Assembly (NCBI GenBank): GCA_021796905.1
Contig: JAKABK010000015.1
Coordinates: 1-14,338 of the forward strand
Origin: Actinomycetes bacterium
Lineage (GTDB): Bacteria; Actinomycetota; Acidimicrobiia; Acidimicrobiales; Palsa-688
Length of the DNA: 14,338 nucleotides
Direction of reading: 5' to 3'
Shown in pieces: positions 6,452-12,278 of this stretch (positions are counted from its first letter, which is position 1; each line of letters begins with the position of its first letter). The notes below the pieces were generated by a model. It did no database searches and was not told the DNA's origin. It worked only from the letters and a program-made list of their open reading frames with translations. Both the position numbers and the translations under genes were made by a program.

Positions 6452-7132
6452 GTGCCCAGCTACGTCGTGCGAGTGTGGATGCCCGACCGGCCCGGTGCCC
6501 TCGGGGCGGTCGCTTCGAGGATCGGGGCGGTCCGCGGCGACCTGACCGGTATCGACATCCTGGAGCGGGGAGCCGGGAGGGCGATCGACGAGCTGATCGT
6601 CGAACTACCCGACGACGGGCTCGTCTCGCTTCTCGTGGCCGAGATCGCCCAGGTCGACGGCGTCGACGTCGAGGACGTGAGCCCGGTCCCCGAGGAGCCC
6701 GTCGATCCCCGTCTCGACGCCTTGGAGACCGCCGCGGTGCTCCTGACCCAGACGAGCGTGCCCGATCTGCTCGACGCTCTCGCCCGCCGGGCGATGCGCG
6801 ACTTCACCGCGCAGTGGGCGACGGTGGTCGACCTGGCGGGACCGACCCCGCTGTCGAGGGTCGGCGCGGTCCCGCCGGCGCCGTGGCTGGCCGCCTTCGT
6901 CGCCGGGAGCCGGCTGTCGGTAGCACCCGAGGTGGGCGGCAGCGGCCCCGACGACGTGGCGTGGGCAGACCTCACTTCCGCGGAGCTGGTCGTGGTGCTC
7001 GGTCGGAGGGGCCGCCCGTTGCGGGCGCGGGAACGCCGCCAGCTCGCCGCCGTCGCCCGGATCGTCGATCACCGTTGGAGCGAGCTGGTGTTGCGCGGAG
7101 CCCGGGCGCTGCACCCGAGCACCAGCTCCTAG
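6452..7132 (+). CDS. ACT-domain protein with an unassigned C-terminal region
   Basis: 226 residues from GTG 6452. Residues 1-75 are a ligand-sensing ACT domain: MPSYVVRVWMPDRPGALGAV is the typical first strand plus the D-x-P-G-x-L loop, followed by SRIGAVRGDLTGIDILE and a final strand before VDGVDVEDVSPV. ACT domains usually bind amino acids and control metabolic enzymes or act as small sensors. The remaining about 140 residues (LDALETAAVLLTQTSVPDLLDALARRAMRDFTAQWATVVDLAG and onward) might be GAF-like, but I cannot identify them with confidence. GTG 6452 is preferred over TTG 6443 because it yields the conserved MPSY start and fits the -10 at 6439. It follows the aminotransferase gene, so an amino-acid-responsive role is a guess from context. 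Confidence 0.68.
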   Translation: MPSYVVRVWMPDRPGALGAVASRIGAVRGDLTGIDILERGAGRAIDELIVELPDDGLVSLLVAEIAQVDGVDVEDVSPVPEEPVDPRLDALETAAVLLTQTSVPDLLDALARRAMRDFTAQWATVVDLAGPTPLSRVGAVPPAPWLAAFVAGSRLSVAPEVGGSGPDDVAWADLTSAELVVVLGRRGRPLRARERRQLAAVARIVDHRWSELVLRGARALHPSTSS

Positions 7133-7133
7133 A

Positions 7134-7166
7134 GCCCGCCGGGAAGCCTCGTAGGCCCGGTCGGGC
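7134..7166. terminator. Bidirectional hairpin between convergent genes (first of two)
   Basis: GCCCG-CCGG-gaa-GCCT (7134-7149), loop CGT, AGGC-CCGG-t-CGGGC (7153-7166) gives 13 base pairs with a 3-nt loop. It starts 2 nt after the stop of the ACT-domain gene and faces the end of the - strand gene. There is no T-tract. Confidence 0.6.
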
Positions 7167-7176
7167 AGCGCGGATG

Positions 7177-7195
7177 GCTCGGTCAGAGACCGAGC
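7177..7195. terminator. Perfect 8-bp hairpin overlapping the - strand stop codon (second of two)
   Basis: GCTCGGTC-AGA-GACCGAGC is a perfect inverted repeat with a 3-nt loop. It contains the stop codon (7183-7185) of the - strand TIGR03085 gene. Together with the hairpin at 7134 it separates the two convergent transcripts. Confidence 0.55.
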
Positions 7196-7803
7196 GAGGC
7201 GCTCCTCAGACGGGTCGTCGCCGCCTCGGTCCCGTCGAGGTCGACCTTGGCGTGCGAGCCGCGACCGAAACCGAACAGCACCAGCTCGGAGGGTGCGCCG
7301 ATCACCCGGACGGTCTCGGTGCCGGACCCGGCCCGCACCTGTCCCCGGCCGGGTGCCTCGAGCTCGACGCTCACCCCGGCGCGACGGAAAATCAGCCGGG
7401 AGGTGGTCCGGAGCCGACGCCACAGGGCGTCCTCGAGCGCCGGGTCGAGCTGGCGCGGCGCGAAGTCGGGTACCGCCCGACGGACGTCCTCGTGGTGCAC
7501 GAAGTACTCGACGGTGTTCATCACCTCGTCCACCGGTCGCAGTACCCGCGGAGGCCCGCTGCGCACGGCTCCTACCAGATCGCTCCACGCTCGGCCAGCG
7601 ACCTCGCCGAGGATCCTCTCGGTCCTCTGGGCGAGCGGCGGGACGACGATGCCGAGCGCGGCGTCGGGTCGACCCTCACGGATGATCAGGTGGGCGGCGA
7701 GGTGGCGGGTGGACCACCCCTCGCAGAGGGTCGGGGAGTCAGGTCCCACTCGGTCGAACAGATCGCACAAGGCGACCCGCTCACCTCGGGCGAAGCTCGT
7801 CAT
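7183..7803 (-). CDS. TIGR03085-family (DinB-like/mycothiol-dependent superfamily) protein
   Basis: A 206-residue cytoplasmic protein. Start MTSFARGERVALCDLFDRVGPDSPTLCEGWSTRHLAAHLIIREGRPDAALG matches the conserved opening of TIGR03085 proteins, members of the DinB/maleylpyruvate-isomerase-like four-helix superfamily common in actinobacteria. Likely metal-ligand positions are H38 in HLAAHL and the E99 plus H103/H104 cluster in NTVEYFVHHEDVRRA. The C-terminal part (VSVELEAPGRG, then VIGAPSELVLFGFGR) is the small beta domain with the usual G-x-P-x-E-L-x-L-F segment. Exact function is unknown; mycothiol-linked chemistry is a superfamily-level inference. ATG 7803 is supported by family N-termini and by TACGAT 7 nt upstream on the - strand. 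It is divergent from nrdJ. Confidence 0.78.
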   Translation of the reverse strand: MTSFARGERVALCDLFDRVGPDSPTLCEGWSTRHLAAHLIIREGRPDAALGIVVPPLAQRTERILGEVAGRAWSDLVGAVRSGPPRVLRPVDEVMNTVEYFVHHEDVRRAVPDFAPRQLDPALEDALWRRLRTTSRLIFRRAGVSVELEAPGRGQVRAGSGTETVRVIGAPSELVLFGFGRGSHAKVDLDGTEAATTRLRSASLGL

Positions 7804-7810
7804 GGCCCCT

Positions 7811-7816
7811 ATCGTA
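7811..7816 (-). promoter_or_regulatory. TACGAT -10-like hexamer, probable leaderless start
   Basis: On the - strand TACGAT is followed by 7 nt (AGGGGCC) and then the ATG at 7803. It overlaps a bulged inverted repeat, GTAGGTCC-GGTGA-GGACCCTAC (7814-7835), that could be an operator. Confidence 0.38.
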
Positions 7817-8092
7817 GGTCCGGTGAGGACCCTACCCGGGGGGAGCTGGGGTGCCCCGGCGCAGCCTCCCCGTCGAAGGGGCGGGGACAGGAGAGGCCGC
7901 ACCGGAGCGGGCCGCCGAGGGGGCAGCTTCGGCGGCAGAACGAACCATACCCGTCCAGCTCGGGGGCAAACGTCCCGAAGCGTCCATTTCGTCACCGTGG
8001 CCGGGGTCGGGTGCGGTCCCGCTCCACGGGACGTGCCCCCGGGGCCGGCTCCCCGGCTCGACGATGCTGCTGGGCGGGAGCTCGATCCGCCG

Positions 8093-8121
8093 TTGACACG
8101 GCAGGAGAACAGTGCTGTAAT
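8093..8121 (+). promoter_or_regulatory. Near-consensus sigma-70-type promoter for nrdJ
   Basis: TTGACA (8093-8098) is a perfect -35. The spacer is 17 bp and ends in TGC, an extended -10, followed by TGTAAT (8116-8121, one mismatch to TATAAT). The predicted start near 8128 leaves a leader of about 150 nt before the ATG at 8281. This is by far the strongest promoter in the window. GTAATTAC (8117-8124) is a perfect 8-bp palindrome over the -10. Confidence 0.75.
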
Positions 8122-8135
8122 TACTGAGCTGCATC

Positions 8136-8213
8136 TTGTGGTCCCCGAGGCCGGAGACCAACACCGACCACCACCGGTTGTGGTCCAGTCGGTGGCGGTC
8201 CCGACGAGGGGAC
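8136..8213 (+). promoter_or_regulatory. Structured 5' leader of nrdJ with alternative pairings
   Basis: CACCGAC (8162-8168) pairs with GTCGGTG (8188-8194) around ACCAC-CGGTT-GTGGT (8170-8184), a 12-bp hairpin with a small interior loop. The 9-mer TTGTGGTCC occurs twice (8136-8144 and 8178-8186), and both copies can pair with GACCAC (8166-8171). The first copy can also pair with GACCA at 8156-8160. A further hairpin GTCCC-GACGAG-GGGAC follows at 8198-8213. The layout could be a switch or attenuator, but no known riboswitch consensus fits. Confidence 0.4.
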
Positions 8214-8280
8214 AACGGGCAGCGACGAGCGGTCCGACCGGGCGGCTCGGGTGCAGGCGAGGACGAGGGAGATCGAGACG

Positions 8281-11106
8281 ATGGCTATGGCCCCGGAGCG
8301 CACGGGTATCGGCGTCCGCCGGATGTTCACCACCAGTGGGCAGGACCCCTACGAGACCGTGACCTGGGAGCGGCGCGACGCCCGGATCACCCACTGGGCG
8401 ACCGGTGCGGTCGCGTTCGAGCAGCTCGGCGTCGAGGTGCCGTCGTCGTGGAGCGTGAACGCCACCAACATCCTGGCCCAGAAGTACTTCCGGGGCACGC
8501 TCGGCACCCCGGAGCGGGAGTGGTCGCTGCGACAGGTCGTCGACCGGGTGGTCGACACCATCACCGCTTGGGGGCGCAAGGACGGCTACTTCGTCGACGA
8601 GGCGGAGGCCCAAGCCTTCAGCGACGAGCTGAAGTACGCGATCGTCCACCAGAAGGCGGCGTTCAACTCCCCGGTCTGGTTCAACCTCGGGGTTCCCGGC
8701 GTCCCCCAGCAGGGCTCGGCCTGTTTCATCCTGTCGGTCGACGACTCGATGGACTCGATCCTCAACTGGTACACCGAGGAGGGTGTCATCTTCAAGGGTG
8801 GGTCCGGGGCAGGGGTGAACCTGTCGCGGATCCGCTCCTCCAAGGAGGGGCTGCGGGGTGGGGGCACCGCGTCGGGCCCGGTCAGCTTCATGCGGGGAGC
8901 CGACGCCTCCGCCGGGACGATCAAGAGCGGGGGCAAGACCCGGCGCGCGGCGAAGATGGTGATCCTCGATGTCGGCCACCCCGACATCCAGGACTTCATC
9001 TGGTGCAAGGCGATCGAGGAGCGGAAGGCCCGGGCGTTGCGAGACGCTGGTTTCGACATGGACCTCGACGGCAAGGACAGCCACTCGGTGCAGTACCAGA
9101 ACGCCAACAACTCGGTCCGGGTCACCGACGAGTTCATGGAAGCGGTCATCGCGGATCGCGACTGGCAGCTGCGGGCGGTCACCGACGGGTCGGTCCTCCA
9201 GACCGTCAAGGCCCGCGACCTGTTCCGGGAGATCGCAGAGGCTGCATGGCAGTGCGCCGATCCCGGGATCCAGTTCGACACCACGATCAACAAGTGGCAC
9301 ACCGCCCCGCGCTCGGGCCGGATCAACGCCAGCAACCCGTGCTCTGAGTACATGCACCTCGACAACTCGGCGTGCAACCTCGCGAGCCTCAACCTGCTGT
9401 CGTTCCTGGAGGCGGACGGGACCTTCGACGTGGAGGGGTTCCAGGCGACAGTGGAGGTGGTCTTCGCCGCCCAGGAGATAATCGTCGGCAACGCCGACTA
9501 CCCGACCGAGCGGATCGCGGAGAACGCGCGCAGGTTCCGCCAACTCGGCATCGGCTACGCCAACCTCGGTGCCCTGCTCATGGCCCAGGGCCTGGCTTAC
9601 GACTCGGATGAGGGGAGGGCCTGGGCGGCGTCGATCACCGCACTGCTCACCGGGCACGCCTACGCGACCTCGGCCCGCACCGCGGCTCGGATGGGGCCGT
9701 TCGCCGGTTTCACCGAGAACCGCGATGCGATGCTCGGTGTCTTGCGCATGCACCGTGACGCGGCCTCGCAGATCGACGAGGAGCTGGTGCCTCCCGAGCT
9801 GCTCTCCGCCGCCCAGGAGTCCTGGGACAACGCCGTCGAGATCGCCGAGACCGCCGGTGTCCGCAACTCGCAGGCGAGCGTGCTCGCCCCTACCGGGACG
9901 ATCGGGCTGCTGATGGACTGCGACACGACCGGGATCGAACCGGATCTCGGGCTGGTGAAGACCAAGAAGCTGGTCGGTGGCGGGACGATGTCGATCGTCA
10001 ACCAGACCATTCCCCGCGCCCTGGTCCGGCTCGGTTACAGCGAGACCCAGGTCGGCGAGATCAGCGCCTACATCGACGAGCACAAGTCGATCCTCGGCGC
10101 CCCGCACCTGGCGGCCGAGCACCTCCCGGTGTTCGCCTGCTCCATGGGGGACAACACCATCCACTACCGGGGCCACATCAAGATGATGGGCGCCGTCCAG
10201 CCGTTCATCAGCGGGGCGATCTCCAAGACCGTGAACATCCCCGAAGAGGTGACCGTCGAGGAGGTGGAGCAGCTCCACATCGAGGCCTGGCAGCTCGGTT
10301 TGAAGGCGGTCGCGATCTACCGGGACAACTGCAAGGTCGCCCAGCCCCTGTCGACGACCAAGAAGGCGGGGGAGGCGATCTCCGAGGCCGCGGCCCACGA
10401 CGCAGAGCTGGCGGCCAAGGTGGCCGACCTCGAGAAGGCGCTGTCGAACCAGACGACCGTCGTGGTCAAGCAACCGATCCGGGAGCGGATGCCCCGGCGA
10501 CGCCGGTCGGCGACGTTTGCTTTCCGGGTCGCCGACTGCGAGGGGTACGTCACCGTCGGCGAGTACGAGGACGGGCGGCCCGGGGAGGTGTTCATGAAGG
10601 TCGCCAAGCAGGGCTCGACGCTAGCGGGGATCATGGACGCATTCGCGGTGTCGGTGAGCCTGGGGCTCCAGCACGGCGTGCCCCTGGCCACCTATGTCCG
10701 CAAGTTCACCAACATGCGCTTCGAGCCGGCGGGCATGACCGACGACCCCGACCTGCGGATCGCACAGTCACTGGTCGATTACATCTTCCGGCGTCTCGCG
10801 GTCGACTACCTGACCTACGACGAGCGCGTCGAGCTCGGGGTGCTGACCACCGGGGAGCGGACCCAGCAGACCCTGCCCGGGGTCGAGGAAGCAGCGACCC
10901 CGAACCTGTCGCTGGTAGAGGAGCGTGAGTACGGTGACGACGTGGTCACCCCGCCGGCGTTGCGGCTGGCGCCCCCGCCGGTGAGCCCGAGCCCACATGT
11001 GGCCCAGTCCGACGCTCCCTACTGTTTCCAGTGCGGGGTGCAGATGCAACGAGCCGGCAGCTGCCACGCCTGCCCGAGCTGTGGGACGACCAGCGGCTGC
11101 TCGTGA
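8281..11106 (+). CDS. nrdJ: Class II (adenosylcobalamin-dependent) ribonucleoside-diphosphate reductase
   Basis: A 941-residue cytoplasmic enzyme that converts ribonucleotides to deoxyribonucleotides using vitamin B12. The predicted thiyl-radical cysteine is C354 in NPCSEYMHLDNSACN, with N352 and E356 beside it. The redox pair is C148 (GSACFILSVDD) and C365 (SACNLAS); the C354-C365 spacing of 11 matches class II enzymes. PTGTIGLLMDCDTTGIEPD is the loop of the barrel core, and SKTVNIPEEVTVEEV ends the catalytic domain. A TSCPD domain follows at about 733-840 (RMPRRRRSATFAFRVADCEG). A flexible linker leads to a Cys-rich C-terminus (C915, C918, C928, C931, C934, C940, ending GTTSGCS), thought to shuttle reducing equivalents. 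ATG 8281 is favoured by GAGGGAG (8265-8271) 9 nt upstream; GTG 8251 in the same frame is less likely. No partner subunit is needed in class II, and none is present here. Confidence 0.95.
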   Translation: MAMAPERTGIGVRRMFTTSGQDPYETVTWERRDARITHWATGAVAFEQLGVEVPSSWSVNATNILAQKYFRGTLGTPEREWSLRQVVDRVVDTITAWGRKDGYFVDEAEAQAFSDELKYAIVHQKAAFNSPVWFNLGVPGVPQQGSACFILSVDDSMDSILNWYTEEGVIFKGGSGAGVNLSRIRSSKEGLRGGGTASGPVSFMRGADASAGTIKSGGKTRRAAKMVILDVGHPDIQDFIWCKAIEERKARALRDAGFDMDLDGKDSHSVQYQNANNSVRVTDEFMEAVIADRDWQLRAVTDGSVLQTVKARDLFREIAEAAWQCADPGIQFDTTINKWHTAPRSGRINASNPCSEYMHLDNSACNLASLNLLSFLEADGTFDVEGFQATVEVVFAAQEIIVGNADYPTERIAENARRFRQLGIGYANLGALLMAQGLAYDSDEGRAWAASITALLTGHAYATSARTAARMGPFAGFTENRDAMLGVLRMHRDAASQIDEELVPPELLSAAQESWDNAVEIAETAGVRNSQASVLAPTGTIGLLMDCDTTGIEPDLGLVKTKKLVGGGTMSIVNQTIPRALVRLGYSETQVGEISAYIDEHKSILGAPHLAAEHLPVFACSMGDNTIHYRGHIKMMGAVQPFISGAISKTVNIPEEVTVEEVEQLHIEAWQLGLKAVAIYRDNCKVAQPLSTTKKAGEAISEAAAHDAELAAKVADLEKALSNQTTVVVKQPIRERMPRRRRSATFAFRVADCEGYVTVGEYEDGRPGEVFMKVAKQGSTLAGIMDAFAVSVSLGLQHGVPLATYVRKFTNMRFEPAGMTDDPDLRIAQSLVDYIFRRLAVDYLTYDERVELGVLTTGERTQQTLPGVEEAATPNLSLVEEREYGDDVVTPPALRLAPPPVSPSPHVAQSDAPYCFQCGVQMQRAGSCHACPSCGTTSGCS

Positions 11107-11180
11107 CGAACTGCGCCGGGGTCCGGTGACCTGCATGCGCTGCCCGGCGCGACCGGTGGCTCCGGCGATGTCCGGGGTCA

Positions 11181-11205
11181 CCGGCCCGGGCGGGCCCGGG
11201 CTCGG
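11181..11205 (+). terminator. GC hairpin after nrdJ
   Basis: CCG-GCCCGGG (11181-11190), loop CGGG, CCCGGGC-t-CGG (11195-11205) gives 10 base pairs with one bulge. It lies 75 nt after the nrdJ stop and before the small Smr gene. There is no T-tract. Confidence 0.5.
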
Positions 11206-11225
11206 CCGTCGGTAGCGCTCCGACG

Positions 11226-11492
11226 ATGAAGCTCAAGCTCGACCTCCACGAGATCTACAACCGGGGCGACGAGATCGACCGGGCCCTGCGGGAGGTGATC
11301 GACGAGGCCGTCCGCAAGCGGGCCACTCTGGTCGAGATCATCCCGGGCAAGGGCAGCGGGCAGCTCAAGAAGCATGTCCTGCGCTACCTCGACCGCAAGG
11401 AGGTCAAGGCGCTCTACCACCGGGTGGAGAAGGACTCCGACAACTTCGGGCGGGTCTTCGTCCACTTCCGCTGGAGCGGTCCCCGTCGCTGA
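11226..11492 (+). CDS. Small Smr-domain protein
   Basis: An 88-residue protein made almost entirely of one Smr (small MutS-related) domain. LKLDLHEIYNRGDEIDRAL corresponds to the L-D-L-H motif with its following helix, and VEIIPGKGSGQLKKHVLRYL to the G-K-G-S-G nucleic-acid-binding loop. The ending VFVHFRWSGPRR is the last strand. Smr domains act as nucleases on branched DNA or on RNA at stalled ribosomes; stand-alone forms this small are not well characterised, so the role is open. ATG 11226 is the first good start; TAGCGC lies 7 nt upstream but is only a partial -10 match. The gene sits behind the hairpin that follows nrdJ and converges on the enoyl-CoA hydratase gene with a 15-nt gap. Confidence 0.82.
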   Translation: MKLKLDLHEIYNRGDEIDRALREVIDEAVRKRATLVEIIPGKGSGQLKKHVLRYLDRKEVKALYHRVEKDSDNFGRVFVHFRWSGPRR

Positions 11493-11505
11493 CCCCCGGT
11501 CAGCG
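11487..11505. terminator. Perfect 8-bp hairpin in the 15-nt convergent gap
   Basis: CGCTGACC-CCC-GGTCAGCG is a perfect inverted repeat with a 3-nt loop. It covers the stop codon of the Smr gene (11490-11492) and ends 2 nt before the end of the - strand gene. It probably acts in both directions. Confidence 0.6.
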
Positions 11506-11507
11506 GG

Positions 11508-12278
11508 CTACCGCCCGGCGTGCGGAGGTTTCGCCCCGGGGGATCGGGCGTCGCCGGCGAGAGCGGCGTAGCAGAGCCGCTCGACGAGCAGTGCCGCCTC
11601 GCGTGACGACTCCGAGGCGGCGTCGATCGCCCGACCGGCGAGCTCGACGGCGAGCGGCGGTAGGGCGGCGAGCTGTTTGGCGAGGCCGAGCGCACGAGGC
11701 AACGGCGAGGTGCCGGCGGGGACCACCTCGGTGAGCAACCCGGCCGAAGCGGCGGTGGTCGCGTCGATACGGGGTCGGGCGATGACCAGCTCCCGGGCCC
11801 GGGCGGTGCCGACCGAGCGGACCAGGCGGAGCAGGCCCCCCGAGCTCGGGATGATCCCGATCCCCACCTCGGGGAAGCCGAGAATCGCGTCGGCGGTGGC
11901 GATCCGGAAGTCGGTGGCGAGAGCCAGCTCGAGCCCTCCACCTAGGCAGTAGCCGGCGATGGCCGAGACCGACGGCTGCGGGAGGTCCGCCACCGCTTCG
12001 TAGACCCCGCCGGTCGCCCGGTAATAGGCGAGCACTTCCGCCGGGGAGCGCCCGCCGATCTCGTCGAGATCGGCGCCGGCGGAGAACACCAGCTCCCCCC
12101 CGGTTATCACCACCGCCCGGCTGCCGGTCACCTCCGGAGCATCCAGAACGCTGCGGAGGTCGCGTTCCATTGCGCTCGAGATCGCGTTCAGCTTGGTCGG
12201 TCGCCGGAGGGTCACGACGGCCACCTCGGCGTCGAGCTCTACGGTGACCGACCGCCCGGTGCCCGTTCCGGTGGTCAT
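11508..12278 (-). CDS. Enoyl-CoA hydratase/isomerase family protein
   Basis: A 256-residue crotonase-fold enzyme that hydrates 2-enoyl-CoA in beta-oxidation. The oxyanion-hole segments are FSAGADLDE (about 65-73) and GYCLGGGLELAL. Both glutamates used by true hydratases are present at the right spacing: E117 in GGGLE and E137 in FPEVGIGIIPSSGG, equivalent to E144 and E164 of rat hydratase. The Pro-Ser-Ser-Gly-Gly loop and the C-terminal helices are normal. The length is typical. The start ATG at 12278 overlaps the stop of the upstream acyl-CoA dehydrogenase in an ATGA arrangement, so translation is probably coupled. Together the two would catalyse consecutive steps on the same acyl-CoA. The chain length or branched substrate is not evident. 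Confidence 0.9.
   Translation of the reverse strand: MTTGTGTGRSVTVELDAEVAVVTLRRPTKLNAISSAMERDLRSVLDAPEVTGSRAVVITGGELVFSAGADLDEIGGRSPAEVLAYYRATGGVYEAVADLPQPSVSAIAGYCLGGGLELALATDFRIATADAILGFPEVGIGIIPSSGGLLRLVRSVGTARARELVIARPRIDATTAASAGLLTEVVPAGTSPLPRALGLAKQLAALPPLAVELAGRAIDAASESSREAALLVERLCYAALAGDARSPGAKPPHAGR

Larger units (their letters stand above)
7804..8280. other. 477-bp divergent spacer upstream of nrdJ
   Basis: No protein-coding gene is convincing here; the short open frames on both strands have no family resemblance and no start signal. The left 290 bp holds the promoter of the - strand gene and GC-rich sequence with several small inverted repeats. The right part (8093-8280) holds the nrdJ promoter and a structured leader, listed separately. 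Confidence 0.6.

Noticed and set aside
7851..8096. 81-codon + strand open frame in the spacer before nrdJ
   Set aside because: Low-complexity composition, no ribosome-binding site, no similarity; it ends at the nrdJ promoter.
8093..8130. NrdR boxes or a LexA/SOS box in the nrdJ promoter
   Set aside because: No pair of NrdR-like 16-bp boxes and no GAACN4GTTC-type site; GTAATTAC alone is too short.
8128..8280. Complete cobalamin riboswitch upstream of nrdJ
   Set aside because: Only a GGAGACC core is seen; the other conserved blocks are absent and the leader from the predicted transcript start is short for this class. Kept as a low-interest finding.
7183..10473. Very long open frame on the - strand across nrdJ (over 1000 codons)
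   Set aside because: Only its first-strand-proximal end (7183-7803) is the real TIGR03085 gene. The rest is antisense to nrdJ, which has full catalytic motifs, and has a composition typical of GC-rich shadow frames.
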